From: Leifsonia sp. Leaf336
GTDB taxonomy: Bacteria; Actinomycetota; Actinomycetes; Actinomycetales; Microbacteriaceae
Assembly: GCF_001423695.1 (NCBI RefSeq)
Contig: NZ_LMOZ01000001.1
Location: 692,443 to 756,442 of the forward strand
Direction: 5' to 3'
Length of the DNA: 64,000 nt
The notes below the pieces were generated by a model. That model saw nothing but the letters and a program-made list of their open reading frames with translations. It was not told where the DNA came from and did no database searches. Each line of letters starts with the position of its first letter. Positions within the stretch are counted from its first letter, which is position 1. Made by a program: the position numbers and the translations under genes. Positions 16,458-27,885 of the stretch are shown one piece after another.

Positions 16458-17702
16458 ATGACGGCCGGTATCTCCAGTCCGCTGCGCCCGGCGAATCCCG
16501 CTGGGCCCTCGGTCGATGTCGGCCATGTGCGGCTGTTCGGCCGCGAGGTGCCGTGGTGGGCCGGGATCCTCGGGCTTTACGCGGCATCCCGGGTGGTCAC
16601 GACGCTGTTCATGCTCGCGCTCTACCTCCTCGCCGGTGCGTTCCACTGGGAGGGCGGCAGCCCGCAGTCCCACCCGACCTTCCTCGGTTTCGCGGGCACC
16701 TGGGACGCCTCCTACTACCGCCGGATCGTGGAGCACGGCTACCCGGCGACCCTCCCCACCGACGCGGACGGCGACGTCCAGCAGAACGAATGGGCGTTCC
16801 TGCCGCTGTACCCGTTGGTGGTCCGCGCGCTGATGGCCGCCACTGGGCTCGGCTTCGCGCCGGCGGGTGTCCTGGTCGCCGTGCTGTGCGGCGCCGCGGC
16901 GGCACTTGTGCTGTACCGCCTGGTCGCCTCGCGCGTCGGAGCGGTGAGCGGGCTCTGGGCCGCCGTGTTCTTCTGCTTCGGGCCGCTCTCGTTCGTGCTG
17001 CAGATCGCGTACGCCGAGAGCATGTTCTTCGTCCTGCTGTTCGCCGCTCTGTGGGCGATCATGGCGAGGAGGTACTGGGCGGCGATGCCGCTCGGCGTGG
17101 CCGCGGCCTTCACCCGCCCCGGCGAGCTCGCGCTGCCGCTGGCGCTCGGGATCATCTTCGTGATCCGTGCGCTGCGTGCACGACGAGGGCGCGAGGAGTT
17201 CGGTGTCCGCGAGCGCGTGGCGATGATCGTCTCGGGTGCCGTGACGGCCGTCGCCGGACTGGCGTGGCCCCTCGTTGCCGCCACCGTGACGGGAACGCCG
17301 GGCGCCTACGTCGAGACGGAGCTGTCGTGGTGGACCGGGTTCATCGGCAGAGTCGCCTTCGTGCCGCTCACCCCGTGGTTCCTCTTCACCTGGCGGTACG
17401 CGAGCGTCGCAGGCGCCCTGCTGGTCGTCGCCGTCATCGCCGGTTACGCGTGGCTGCTCAACCGGCCGAGCATCCGCGCGCTCGGCACGGAGGTCGTCGC
17501 CTACGCCTCCAGCTATGCGCTGTATCTGTTCGCGGTGTTCCTCCCGCAGCAGAGCCTCTTCCGGCTGTTGATGCCGCTGGCCCCGCTGGCGGGCGCGCCC
17601 GGCCTCACGCACAACGTCCGCGCGCGGCGGATCGTGCTCGTGGCCGGCATCGCTCTGCAGCCGGTCGCCCTCGTGCTGCTGTGGTTCATCGGCTATCCGT
17701 AG
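16458..17702 (+). CDS. GT-C type membrane glycosyltransferase-like protein (PIG-V-like)
   Basis: A 414-residue polytopic membrane protein with roughly nine to eleven helices. After the first helix, an extracytoplasmic loop reads TWDASYYRRIVEHGYP, with acidic residues as in GT-C mannosyltransferases. Later, NEWAFLPLYPLVVR and IAYAESMFFVLLFAALWA match the pattern of PIG-V-like (Mannosyl_trans2) bacterial proteins. These use polyprenol-linked sugars to modify envelope glycans or proteins; the donor and acceptor here are unknown. It has its own short upstream region after the importer terminator, so it is probably not part of that operon. Confidence 0.7.
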   Translation: MTAGISSPLRPANPAGPSVDVGHVRLFGREVPWWAGILGLYAASRVVTTLFMLALYLLAGAFHWEGGSPQSHPTFLGFAGTWDASYYRRIVEHGYPATLPTDADGDVQQNEWAFLPLYPLVVRALMAATGLGFAPAGVLVAVLCGAAAALVLYRLVASRVGAVSGLWAAVFFCFGPLSFVLQIAYAESMFFVLLFAALWAIMARRYWAAMPLGVAAAFTRPGELALPLALGIIFVIRALRARRGREEFGVRERVAMIVSGAVTAVAGLAWPLVAATVTGTPGAYVETELSWWTGFIGRVAFVPLTPWFLFTWRYASVAGALLVVAVIAGYAWLLNRPSIRALGTEVVAYASSYALYLFAVFLPQQSLFRLLMPLAPLAGAPGLTHNVRARRIVLVAGIALQPVALVLLWFIGYP

Positions 17703-17720
17703 CAGCGGCGAGCACGGCGA

Positions 17721-19232
17721 TCAGCCTGCGACGGACTCCGGCCACGGCACGTCGGCGACGCGGCGGTAGGAGGTGCCCAGCGCATCCCAGTGCTCGGCGA
17801 GCTGCGCGATGCGCGCGGTGAAAGCGTCGAAGTCCCGTGCGGTGTCGATGTCGGCCGTGTCCGCCGGCGCAGCCGACCAGCCGATCTCCGCGACGGCGGC
17901 CAGACGGGGGAAGGCCATGTCCTCCACCTGCTCGATGGTGGCGATCGTCTCGGTCCAGACGGGCGCCTCCACGCCGAGGATGTGGGCGTCGCCGAGGCCC
18001 GGGACGATGCGAGCCGGATCCCATTCGTACGAGCTGCGGAGGTCCGTCGCGCCGTCGGCCCAGTCCTGGCCGATCGGGTCGCCCTCCTCGTAGACGATGT
18101 CGAGGTACGCGACGTCGGCAGGGGACATGATCACGGCTCCGCCGGCCCGGACGAACGACAGCGTCTCGTCGGCCGCACCCTCACGCGGCGTGCGGAAGGA
18201 CCAGTACTGGCCGACCGTGCCCCCGGGGAGGTTCGAGCTGCGGCCCATCTCGTGCCAGCCGACCGGGATCTTGCCCGCCTCCGTGACGACGTGCGCCGCG
18301 TGGTCGATGAAGGCCAGGAAGTCCTCCTCCGGCGTGCTCAGGCACTCGTCTCCGCCGATGTGGAGGTAAGGGCCGGGAGTCAGCGCCGCGACCTCGCCGA
18401 TGACCTCGCGGACGAACCGGTCGGTCACCGCGTCGCCCGTCTGCAAGGTGCTGAAGCCGACCTCCGAGCCGGTGTACAGCGCCGGTGCGACGCCGTCGGC
18501 ATTCAGCTCGGGGTAGGACGCCAGGGCGGCGTTCGTGTGGCCGGGCATGTCGATCTCGGGGACGATCGTGACGCAGCGCTCCGCGGCGTAGGCGACCAGA
18601 TCGCGGTACTCGTCGGCGGTGTAGAAGCCGCCGGGGCTGCCGTCGCTGCCCGTCGACCCGCCGTGAAGGGTCAGCTCGGGCCAGGACGCGATCTCGATGC
18701 GCCAGCCCTGATCGTCGGTCAGGTGGAGGTGGAGGTGGTTGACCTTGAGCAACACGATCGCGTCGATGAACCGCTTGACATCCGCAGGCGGGAAGAAGTG
18801 CCGGGCGACGTCGAGCATCGCTCCGCGGTACGCGAAGCGGGGGTGGTCGCTGATCCGCACGGCGTCGACGGTCAGCGGATCGCCGTCGCAGGCGGCCGGC
18901 ACCAGCTGGCGCAGCGTCTGCACGCCCCAGAAGGCGCCGGCGGCCGTGGCCGCGCCGATGCGCACGCCCTCGGCTGCAACCTCCAGGGTGTATCCCTCCG
19001 CCGGGTGGCCGACCGGGCCCTCGTCGTCGGCGATCACGATGGCGATGTCGCCGAACGCGGGAGGCTCGTGCACGACGACCAGATCGCGCCGGCAGTCCGT
19101 CGCCAGCTCGTCGCGCAGCAGCCGCCCGACGGTCTCGGCTCCTGTTCCGGCGACGATGATCCGTGCGCCGGGCAGCAGGGTGAAGGGCGCATCGCCCGTG
19201 TTCGCGAGCTGGGCGGGACGAGGCACGACCAC
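17721..19232 (-). CDS. glycoside hydrolase family 20 beta-N-acetylhexosaminidase
   Basis: An enzyme of 503 residues that releases terminal GlcNAc or GalNAc. The N-terminal GH20b domain is followed by the barrel start [46 protein letters not shown] and the catalytic pair Asp-Glu in LHIGGDECL, the substrate-assisted GH20 mechanism. No signal peptide is present, so it probably acts on imported chitobiose-like or glycan fragments. GTG 19232 is preceded by AGGAG at good spacing. Its divergent upstream region holds a direct repeat that may be an operator. It feeds the nag genes at 1833-4788. Confidence 0.94.
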   Translation of the reverse strand: MVVPRPAQLANTGDAPFTLLPGARIIVAGTGAETVGRLLRDELATDCRRDLVVVHEPPAFGDIAIVIADDEGPVGHPAEGYTLEVAAEGVRIGAATAAGAFWGVQTLRQLVPAACDGDPLTVDAVRISDHPRFAYRGAMLDVARHFFPPADVKRFIDAIVLLKVNHLHLHLTDDQGWRIEIASWPELTLHGGSTGSDGSPGGFYTADEYRDLVAYAAERCVTIVPEIDMPGHTNAALASYPELNADGVAPALYTGSEVGFSTLQTGDAVTDRFVREVIGEVAALTPGPYLHIGGDECLSTPEEDFLAFIDHAAHVVTEAGKIPVGWHEMGRSSNLPGGTVGQYWSFRTPREGAADETLSFVRAGGAVIMSPADVAYLDIVYEEGDPIGQDWADGATDLRSSYEWDPARIVPGLGDAHILGVEAPVWTETIATIEQVEDMAFPRLAAVAEIGWSAAPADTADIDTARDFDAFTARIAQLAEHWDALGTSYRRVADVPWPESVAG

Positions 19233-19325
19233 GGAAAGCTCCTAACGCCTTCGGGGAATTCTCGGGGTATCGGCCGGCACAGCCCGCCCGCGGGACGACC
19301 ACCAGCGAGTATTGCAGGGCTCTTA

Positions 19326-19360
19326 ACTAATGAGCAAGGCCTCCCACTGATGAGCACGGC
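19326..19360. repeat. direct repeat in the GH20/glyA intergenic region (possible operator)
   Basis: ACTAATGAGCAAGGC (19326-19340) recurs as ACTGATGAGCACGGC (19346-19360), 13 of 15 identical, with a 20-bp period, about two helical turns. The repeat lies about 95 bp before the GH20 start and upstream of the glyA -10 candidate (TATGCT, 19381-19386). It may bind a regulator of the hexosaminidase. Confidence 0.4.
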
Positions 19361-19390
19361 GCCGACAGGCCCGGCTTTGCTATGCTTGCT

Positions 19391-19480
19391 CACGTCGCGA
19401 CTGGCGCTCAGATGGTCACCATCGGGGAGCGACTACGGTACCTCGAACGAACGGATGGATTCGGCCGCGCGCCTGGGTCG
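19391..19480 (+). ncRNA. ZTP riboswitch (pfl motif) upstream of glyA
   Basis: The conserved blocks of the ZTP/pfl aptamer appear in order: CGACTGGCG (19398-19406), a hairpin, CATCGGGGAGCG (19420-19431), a variable linker and GCGCCTGGGTC (19469-19479). ZTP riboswitches sense the purine alarmone ZTP/ZMP, which builds up when 10-formyl-THF is short, and switch on glyA, folD and purine genes in actinobacteria. Here the aptamer starts right at the expected transcription start after TATGCT (19381-19386) and ends 36 bp before the glyA GTG. The short platform suggests control of translation or of an early terminator; which one is not clear. Confidence 0.88.
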
Positions 19481-19515
19481 ATGCAGTATTCATCCCTGTT
19501 TTGAAGGAGCCGATT

Positions 19516-20841
19516 GTGACCGACACCCTTCCGTCCACTTTCACCGCGCCGCTGGCGGAGGTCGATCCGGAGATCGCGGAGGTCCTGGCTCTCGAGCTCG
19601 GCCGCCAGCGCGACTATCTCGAGATGATCGCGTCCGAGAACTTCGTTCCGCGCGCCGTGCTCGAGTCGGTCGGTTCCGTGCTGACCAACAAGTACGCCGA
19701 GGGCTACCCCGGCCGCCGCTACTACGGCGGCTGCGAGTACGTCGACATCGCCGAGCAGTTGGCGATCGACCGGGCCAAGAGCCTGTTCGGCGCCGAGTAC
19801 GCCAACGTCCAGCCGCACTCCGGCGCCTCCGCCAACGCCGCCGTCCTCTCGGCGATCGCGACCCCCGGCGACACGATCCTCGGCCTCGAGCTCGCGCACG
19901 GCGGCCACCTGACCCACGGGATGAAGCTCAACTTCTCGGGCAAGCTCTACAACGCCGTCTCCTACGGCGTCGACCCCGAGTCGTTCCTCGTCGACATGAA
20001 CGTGGTCCGCGACAAGGCGCTCGAGCACAAGCCGCAGGTCATCATCGCCGGCTGGTCGGCGTACCCGCGGCAGCTCGACTTCGCCGCGTTCCGCGAGATC
20101 GCCGACGAGGTCGGCGCCAAGCTCTGGGTCGACATGGCGCACTTCGCCGGTCTCGTCGCCGCGGGCCTCCACCCGTCGCCCGTGCCGTACGCCGACGTCG
20201 TCAGCTCGACCGTGCACAAGACCATCGGCGGTCCGCGCTCCGGCTTTATCGTCAGCCGCGACATGGAGCTCGCGAAGAAGCTCAACTCCAACGTGTTCCC
20301 CGGTCAGCAGGGGGGCCCGCTCATGCACGTCATCGCCGCCAAGGCGACCGCGTTCAAGCTCGCCGCGACCGACGAGTTCAAAGACCGCCAGGAGCGCACC
20401 ATCCGCGGCGCCAAGCTGCTCGCCGAGCGGCTGACCGCCGACGACTCGCGCGCCGCGGGCGTCGACGTCCTCACCGGCGGCACCGACGTGCACCTGGTGC
20501 TCGCCGACCTGCGCACCTCCGAGCTCGACGGTCAGCAGGCGGAGGACGTCCTCCACGAGGTCGGCATCACGGTCAACCGCAACGCGGTGCCGTTCGACCC
20601 GCGCCCGCCGATGGTGACCTCGGGCCTCCGCATCGGAACGCCGGCGCTCGCGACCCGCGGCTTCGGCGACACCGAGTTCACCGAGGTGGCCGACATCATC
20701 GCGCTCGCGCTGCGCCCCGGCGCCGACACCAAGGCGCTCCGCGCGCGCGTCGACGCGCTCACCGCGGCCTTCCCGCTCTACCCCGGGCTCACCCCCTCGG
20801 GCCAGGACGCCTTCCAGGTCGAGCTTCCTTCCTCGATCTGA
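19516..20841 (+). CDS. glyA: serine hydroxymethyltransferase
   Basis: A PLP enzyme that converts serine and THF to glycine and 5,10-methylene-THF. Motifs: LIASENF-like [28 protein letters not shown], the PLP Lys K235 in [13 protein letters not shown], and [13 protein letters not shown]. Its 441 residues are normal for the family. The start is GTG 19516 with GAAGGAG 8 bp upstream; the in-frame TTG at 19501 lies ahead of this ribosome-binding site. It is preceded by a ZTP riboswitch and followed by folD, the next enzyme for the same folate unit, with a strong hairpin between. Confidence 0.97.
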   Translation: MTDTLPSTFTAPLAEVDPEIAEVLALELGRQRDYLEMIASENFVPRAVLESVGSVLTNKYAEGYPGRRYYGGCEYVDIAEQLAIDRAKSLFGAEYANVQPHSGASANAAVLSAIATPGDTILGLELAHGGHLTHGMKLNFSGKLYNAVSYGVDPESFLVDMNVVRDKALEHKPQVIIAGWSAYPRQLDFAAFREIADEVGAKLWVDMAHFAGLVAAGLHPSPVPYADVVSSTVHKTIGGPRSGFIVSRDMELAKKLNSNVFPGQQGGPLMHVIAAKATAFKLAATDEFKDRQERTIRGAKLLAERLTADDSRAAGVDVLTGGTDVHLVLADLRTSELDGQQAEDVLHEVGITVNRNAVPFDPRPPMVTSGLRIGTPALATRGFGDTEFTEVADIIALALRPGADTKALRARVDALTAAFPLYPGLTPSGQDAFQVELPSSI

Positions 20842-20876
20842 CCGCGGCCGCGCAGGCGGCGAACTATCAGGCACAG

Positions 20877-20913
20877 ACCGTCGAGCGGGCGGATGATCCG
20901 CCCGCTCGACGGT
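20877..20913 (+). terminator. 17-bp perfect hairpin between glyA and folD
   Basis: ACCGTCGAGCGGGCGGA (20877-20893), loop TGA, and its exact complement (20897-20913) form a very stable stem. It follows the glyA stop by 35 bp and precedes the folD GTG by 23 bp. No U tract follows, so it may be a partial terminator, an mRNA stabiliser for glyA, or both. Confidence 0.6.
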
Positions 20914-20936
20914 CCCCAACGAGTGTGGAGGCCGTA

Positions 20937-21818
20937 GTGACGGCGAAGATTCTGGACGGCAAGGCGACCGCGGCCGAGATCAAGGCGGAGCTGAAGGAGC
21001 GCGTGAGCGCTCTGCGCGAGCAGGGCGTGGTCCCCGGTCTCGGCACGATCCTGGTCGGTGACGACCCGGGCTCGCAGTGGTACGTCGCGGGCAAGCACCG
21101 CGACTGCGCCGAGGTGGGCATCGCCTCCATCCGCCGCGACCTGCCGGCGGACATCTCGCAGGCCGAGCTGGAGGCCGTGGTCGAGGAGCTGAACGACGAC
21201 CCCGACTGCACGGGCTTCATCGTGCAGCTCCCGCTGCCGCCGCACATCGACACCGACGCCATCCTGGAGCTCGTCGATCCCGCCAAGGACGCGGACGGCC
21301 TCCACCCCACGAACCTCGGCCGCCTCGTGCTCAACGTCAACCGCCCGATCACGACGCCGCTTCCGTGCACGCCGCGCGGTGTGATCGACCTGATGCAGCG
21401 CCACGGCATCGACCTGCGGGGCAAGGACGTCGTGGTGGTCGGCCGCGGGGTGACCGTGGGCCGGGCGATCGGCTCGCTGCTCACCCGCCGGGAGTACAAC
21501 GCGACGGTCACGCTGACCCACACCGGCACGGTCGACCTGGACGCGCACCTGCGTCGAGCCGACATCATCGTCGCCGCGGCCGGGGTCGCCGGCCTGGTCA
21601 CCGCCGACAACGTCAAGCCGGGCGCCGTGGTGCTCGACGTGGGCGTCAGCCGGGTGGAGGACCCGGTGACCGGCAAGAGCGTCGTCGCCGGCGATGTGGC
21701 CGCGGACGTCGCCGAGGTGGCCTCCTGGGTCTCGCCCAACCCCGGAGGGGTCGGGCCGATGACGCGCGCGCTGCTGCTGCAGAACGTCGTCGAGTCTGCG
21801 GAGCGCGCACTGGCATGA
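20937..21818 (+). CDS. folD: bifunctional methylene-THF dehydrogenase / methenyl-THF cyclohydrolase
   Basis: It interconverts 5,10-methylene-THF and 10-formyl-THF. Its 293 residues carry [18 protein letters not shown] (with an unusual QWYV where most have SYV), [26 protein letters not shown], the NADP site [18 protein letters not shown] and the tail [20 protein letters not shown]. The GTG at 20937 is preceded by GTGGAGG. It works directly downstream of GlyA and is probably in the same regulon. The next gene start overlaps its stop (ATGA). Confidence 0.97.
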   Translation: MTAKILDGKATAAEIKAELKERVSALREQGVVPGLGTILVGDDPGSQWYVAGKHRDCAEVGIASIRRDLPADISQAELEAVVEELNDDPDCTGFIVQLPLPPHIDTDAILELVDPAKDADGLHPTNLGRLVLNVNRPITTPLPCTPRGVIDLMQRHGIDLRGKDVVVVGRGVTVGRAIGSLLTRREYNATVTLTHTGTVDLDAHLRRADIIVAAAGVAGLVTADNVKPGAVVLDVGVSRVEDPVTGKSVVAGDVAADVAEVASWVSPNPGGVGPMTRALLLQNVVESAERALA

Positions 21819-22300
21819 GCGACGCCGAGCGCACGCATCCCGCGGTCGAGCGGGTGGAGGCAGCCCTCCTCGAAGCCGGGATCGAGCCGCGCGTGCGCTG
21901 GTTCGAGTCCGCGACCCCGACGGCGGTCTCCGCCGCGTCCGAGCTGGGCGTGGAGGTCGGCGCGATCGCCAACTCCCTGGTCTTCACGATCGACGGCGAA
22001 CCGCTGCTCGTCATGACCTCGGGTGCGCACCGGGTCGACACCGCATTCCTCGGCGAGCGGCTCGGCGGCCGCATCCGCCGTGCCGACGCGGACACGGTGA
22101 AGGCCGCGACCGGGCAGACGATCGGCGGGGTCGCGCCGATCGGCCATCCCGAGCGACTGCGCACGGTCGTCGATGTCGCCCTGGCCGGCTACCCGGAGGT
22201 CTGGGCCGCCGCGGGCCACGCGCACACCGTCTTCCCGACGACGTTCGACGAGCTTGTCCGCATCACCGGCGGTGAGGCCGGCCCGGTCGAGGCCTCCTGA
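21815..22300 (+). CDS. YbaK/EbsC-family aminoacyl-tRNA deacylase
   Basis: A 161-residue single-domain editing protein. [20 protein letters not shown] is the YbaK N-terminal helix with the catalytic Lys position replaced by a Val-Gly pair, IANSLVF and GAHRVD follow, and [13 protein letters not shown] is the family loop GxxIGGVxPxGH. Such proteins hydrolyse mischarged Cys- or Pro-tRNA in trans. The ATG overlaps the folD stop, so it is co-transcribed with folD, though no functional link is evident. Confidence 0.9.
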   Translation: MSDAERTHPAVERVEAALLEAGIEPRVRWFESATPTAVSAASELGVEVGAIANSLVFTIDGEPLLVMTSGAHRVDTAFLGERLGGRIRRADADTVKAATGQTIGGVAPIGHPERLRTVVDVALAGYPEVWAAAGHAHTVFPTTFDELVRITGGEAGPVEAS

Positions 22301-22305
22301 CCGCG

Positions 22306-22325
22306 CCGCCGGCCTCAGCCGGCGG
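22306..22325. terminator. bidirectional hairpin between convergent genes
   Basis: CCGCCGGC (22306-22313), loop CTCA, GCCGGCGG (22318-22325). It spans the gap between the YbaK-type gene stop and the gamma-carbonic-anhydrase stop, so it can act on transcripts from both sides. Confidence 0.5.
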
Positions 22326-22827
22326 GGTGCTCGGTGACGTGGGCGAGGTACGCGTCGGCGTTGCGGAGGATGCCTGCGCGCTCCTCGTCGGTGAGCTCGC
22401 GGCGCACCTTTCCGGGGACTCCGGCGACGAGCGATCCGGGCGGGATGACCGCGCCCTCCAGCACGACCGTTCCGGCCGCCAGGAGCGAGCCCGCGCCGAC
22501 GACGGCGCCGTTGAGCACGGTCGCATGCATGCCGACGAGAACGCCGTCCTCGATGGTGCACCCGTGCAGCACCGCGTTGTGGCCGACGGAGACGTCGGAG
22601 CCGATGGTCAGCGGGAAGCCGTGATCGACGTGGCACGACACGTTGTCCTGCAGGTTGCTGCGCTCGCCCAGGACGATGTCCTCGGCCTCCGCCCTCAGCA
22701 CGGCGTTGTACCAGACGCTCGAGCCAGGCAGGAGGCGAACGCGCCCGGCCAGCACGGCGCCGGCGGCGACGAACGCGTCGTCGGCGCCGCGGGGGGTGGA
22801 GCCGTCGGTTAGGGTGATGATGGTCAT
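22315..22827 (-). CDS. gamma-carbonic-anhydrase-like left-handed beta-helix protein
   Basis: A 170-residue protein made of hexapeptide repeats (pattern [LIV]-G-x4). SSVWYNAVLRAEAEDIVLG, CHVDHGFPLTIG, VSVGHNAVLHGC and GVLVGMHATVLNGAVVGAGS contain the three metal-binding histidines expected for gamma-class carbonic anhydrases such as YrdA/PaaY. It forms trimers in the family. The start MTIITL (22827) fits the usual N-terminus better than an ATG 9 bp upstream. Its true reaction is uncertain, since many members have little carbonic anhydrase activity. Confidence 0.9.
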   Translation of the reverse strand: MTIITLTDGSTPRGADDAFVAAGAVLAGRVRLLPGSSVWYNAVLRAEAEDIVLGERSNLQDNVSCHVDHGFPLTIGSDVSVGHNAVLHGCTIEDGVLVGMHATVLNGAVVGAGSLLAAGTVVLEGAVIPPGSLVAGVPGKVRRELTDEERAGILRNADAYLAHVTEHPAG

Positions 22828-22870
22828 GCCCCTCACCTTAAGGGCAGCCCTGCACCCTACGGCGCAGCGC

Positions 22871-23659
22871 TCACTCGTTCGCGATCACGAACCGTCTGCG
22901 CACGACCCGTTCACCGGGCTCGCCACGGAGGTCGTCGAGTGCCGAGCGCACCCGGTCGAGGATTCGCGGCGGGAGCGCGAGCGGCAGCTCGTCCGGCTGG
23001 TCGAGCGTTCCGGGCGGGTAGACGACTCCCGGGGTCGCCGACATCTCCACGTGCGCGCCGCGCAGCTCCCGCACCGGCGCGGTCGGCTCGTCTCTGAAGC
23101 GCTGCAGCCGCTCGATCGTCGCCACGTACTGGGCGCGGTCGCGAACGTAGAGGTGACCGGGCAGGACGGTGTCGCCGGTGAAGAGGATGCCGGTCTCGCG
23201 GTCGAAGAAGGCGACGGCCGACGGCTCGTGGCCCGGGCCTCCGATGGCGTCGACGATGCGCCGGCCCAGGTCGAACTCCACGGTCTCATCGGGCCAGGAG
23301 TGGAATCCGAAGAAGGCGATCACCTCCGCCGGCGTCGTGCCGACGACGGTCGCGCCCGGACGGGCCGCGATGAGCGCGTCTCCCGCGATGTGGTCGCGGT
23401 GGGCGTGGCTGTGCGCGACGACGAGCGGGTAGGGGCGTGTGAAGACGACCGGATTGCGCCGCAGCCAGGTGTCGACGAGGGAGTCGACGGTGCCGCGCAG
23501 CGGGAAGACCTGCTCGTCGCCGGTCGCGCCGGTGTCGATCAGGAGCGCCCGCTCCCGCCCGAAGAGCAGGAACAGGAACGGCGCCTCCCAGTGCGACGAC
23601 TTGGGCTGACGGATCTGAACCGTGTCAGGACTCAGCCAGGTGATCTCCGCGTCGGTCAT
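22871..23659 (-). CDS. MBL-fold metallo-hydrolase
   Basis: A 262-residue metallo-beta-lactamase-fold hydrolase. The metal motif is VVAHSHAHRDHIAGD (HxHxDH), followed by GGPGHEPSAVAFFDRE (third His) and ILFTGDTVLPGH (bridging Asp). This resembles glyoxalase II-like or quorum-quenching-like enzymes, but no substrate can be named. It stands alone between the carbonic anhydrase gene and galK on the same strand, with gaps of about 44 bp on each side. Confidence 0.88.
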   Translation of the reverse strand: MTDAEITWLSPDTVQIRQPKSSHWEAPFLFLLFGRERALLIDTGATGDEQVFPLRGTVDSLVDTWLRRNPVVFTRPYPLVVAHSHAHRDHIAGDALIAARPGATVVGTTPAEVIAFFGFHSWPDETVEFDLGRRIVDAIGGPGHEPSAVAFFDRETGILFTGDTVLPGHLYVRDRAQYVATIERLQRFRDEPTAPVRELRGAHVEMSATPGVVYPPGTLDQPDELPLALPPRILDRVRSALDDLRGEPGERVVRRRFVIANE

Positions 23660-23703
23660 CGTCCTATTCTGGCGAACCACCGTGACCAATGGATGAACGC
23701 GAC

Positions 23704-26066
<2,363 letters not shown>

Positions 26067-26148
26067 GAGTACCTTTCGTTTCCGAAAGCAAATGTACTCA
26101 AATGCTTGCGGATTGACAAGAAAACGCAAGCGCAGGAGCATTGCCGGT
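26067..26148. promoter_or_regulatory. divergent galT / deoR-galM promoter with inverted repeats
   Basis: The gap holds CTTTCG-TTTC-CGAAAG (26073-26088), a direct repeat of CAAATG (26089-26094 and 26099-26104) and a second inverted repeat, GCTTGCG (26104-26110) with CGCAAGC (26125-26131), whose loop contains TTGACA (26113-26118). CGAAAG-type palindromes are typical of DeoR-family operators, so the regulator encoded at 26149 probably binds here and controls both directions. Confidence 0.55.
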
Positions 26149-26937
26149 ATGACCGAACCGCTTCCGGCCGCCCTCCGTCGCGAGCGGATGCTCGAACTGA
26201 TCGGGCGCGCCGGCTTCGTCCGCGTCGCCGAGCTGAGCGAGGAGTTCCAGGTCTCCGACGTGACGGTGCGCACCGATCTCGACGCCCTCGACGCCCTGCA
26301 GAGCATCCGGCGGGTGCACGGCGGGGCCGTCCTCCGCACCGCGGCCGCGCGCGAAGCGAGCTTCGAGGAGGCTCTCGAGTCGTCGGCGGACGAGAAGCGG
26401 CGGATCGGGGCGGCCGCGGCGGCACTGGTCGAATCCGGCAGCAGCGTGCTGCTCGACGTGGGGACCACCACGGCGGCCATCGCCCGGGCGCTGGCCGACC
26501 GCGACGACCTGGAGGACGTCACCGTCATCACCAACGGGCTCACGATCGCGCTCGAGCTGGAGCGTGCGATCCCGCGCTTCCAGGTCGTGGTGACGGGAGG
26601 CACGCTGCGACCCCTCCAGCACTCGCTGGTCGAGCCGCTGGCCTCCACGCTGCTGGAGCGCGTGCACGCCGACGTGGCGTTCATCGGCTGCACCGGCGTG
26701 CATCCCACCGGCGGCGTCACGAACGTGAACCTGCCGGAGGCGGACCTGAAGCGCGTGATGGTCGCCACGTCCGGCCGCGCGCTCGTGGTCGCCGACGGCT
26801 CCAAGCTCGGCCGTACGCACGTCGGCCGGATCGCGGCCCTCGACGAGGTCGCCGGGCTGCTGACGGGGGAGTCGGCCGATGCCGACCAGGTGCGAGCGCT
26901 CCGGGCCGCGGGCCTGCCGGTGACCATCGCCGAGTAA
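26149..26937 (+). CDS. DeoR/GlpR-family transcriptional regulator of galactose genes
   Basis: A 262-residue DeoR regulator. The N-terminal helix-turn-helix reads VRVAELSEEFQVSDVTVRTD and continues LDALDALQSIRRVHGGAVL. The C-terminal sugar-phosphate sensor has SVLLDVGTTTAAIARAL and ALVVADGSKLGRTHVGR. It is divergent from galT-galK and 12 bp upstream of galM, so it very likely controls galactose use. ATG 26149 follows a GCAGGAG site. Confidence 0.93.
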   Translation: MTEPLPAALRRERMLELIGRAGFVRVAELSEEFQVSDVTVRTDLDALDALQSIRRVHGGAVLRTAAAREASFEEALESSADEKRRIGAAAAALVESGSSVLLDVGTTTAAIARALADRDDLEDVTVITNGLTIALELERAIPRFQVVVTGGTLRPLQHSLVEPLASTLLERVHADVAFIGCTGVHPTGGVTNVNLPEADLKRVMVATSGRALVVADGSKLGRTHVGRIAALDEVAGLLTGESADADQVRALRAAGLPVTIAE

Positions 26938-26949
26938 TACCCTGTCAGC

Positions 26950-27885
26950 ATGCGCGCACCGACCGGAGACCAGTACGAGCTCGAGTTCGGCGATCTGACC
27001 GCCACGATCACCCAAGTCGCGGCCGGGATCCGCACTCTCCGCTATGGAGGCGCGGATCTCGTCGAGCCGTTCCCGGACGATTCCACGCCGCCCTCGGCCG
27101 ACGGCATCGTGCTGATGCCGTGGCCCAACCGGGTGAAGGACGCCGTGTGGGAGCTGGACGGCGTCCCGCAGCGGCTCGCGATCACCGAGCCGGCGCTCGG
27201 GAACGCCTCGCACGGCCTGCTGCGGTTCCGCCCGTACGTGCTGGTCGAGCGCTCCGACTCCGCGGTCACGCAGGCCGCGTCGATCTACCCCGAGTCGGGC
27301 TACCCCTTCGTGCTCGACACCACGGTGACGCACGAGCTCGACACCGAGGGCCTGACCGTGACGCACACGGTCACCAACCGCAGCGATCGCAGCGCGCCCG
27401 TCGCGATCGGCGCGCACCCCTATCTGCGCATCGGCGACGTGCCGCCGACGCAGCTGACGCTGACCGTGCACGCCGGCACGCGGTTCGAGACGGACGACCG
27501 CCTGAACGTCGTCGGCGAGACACCGGTCGCAGGCACCCCGTACGACCTGTCCGGCGGCCGGATCGTCGCCGAGCTCGACGTGAACGACGGTTTCGGCGAC
27601 CTCCGCTCGCCCGTCGAGCACACCCTGGCGGCCGCCGACGGCCGGACCGTCACGCTGTGGGGCGACGCGTCGTTCGCGTACGTGCAGCTGTTCACCCACC
27701 GGGCCTTCGCCACGAAGGAGGCGGGGGAGGTCGCGCTCGCCGTGGAGCCGATGACGGCCCCGGCGAACGCGCTCAACACCGGTCAGGGCCTGCGCTGGCT
27801 GGAGCCTGACGAGACCTGGACGGCGCAGTGGGGAATCCGCCCGAAGGGCTTCGCGGGCGACTCCTACCTGGCCAGCTGGGGGTAG
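26950..27885 (+). CDS. galM: aldose 1-epimerase family protein
   Basis: A 311-residue mutarotase-like protein that interconverts alpha and beta anomers of galactose or glucose. It has the galactose-mutarotase fold pattern: VLMPWPNRVKDAVWELDG, NASHGLLRFRPYV with the catalytic His, IGAHPYLRIG with the second His, and a late Glu in ALAVEPMTAPANALNTGQG. The context with galK, galT and a DeoR regulator supports a Leloir role. Its last 22 bp overlap the 3' end of the SDR gene on the other strand. Confidence 0.9.
   Translation: MRAPTGDQYELEFGDLTATITQVAAGIRTLRYGGADLVEPFPDDSTPPSADGIVLMPWPNRVKDAVWELDGVPQRLAITEPALGNASHGLLRFRPYVLVERSDSAVTQAASIYPESGYPFVLDTTVTHELDTEGLTVTHTVTNRSDRSAPVAIGAHPYLRIGDVPPTQLTLTVHAGTRFETDDRLNVVGETPVAGTPYDLSGGRIVAELDVNDGFGDLRSPVEHTLAAADGRTVTLWGDASFAYVQLFTHRAFATKEAGEVALAVEPMTAPANALNTGQGLRWLEPDETWTAQWGIRPKGFAGDSYLASWG

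Noticed and set aside
17790-21818. 1,342-codon plus-strand open frame running across the GH20 gene and the glyA upstream region into folD
   Set aside because: It is antisense to GH20 and out of frame with glyA; only its end is the real folD. High GC keeps such frames open. The product is Arg/Ala/Gly-rich without family patterns before folD.
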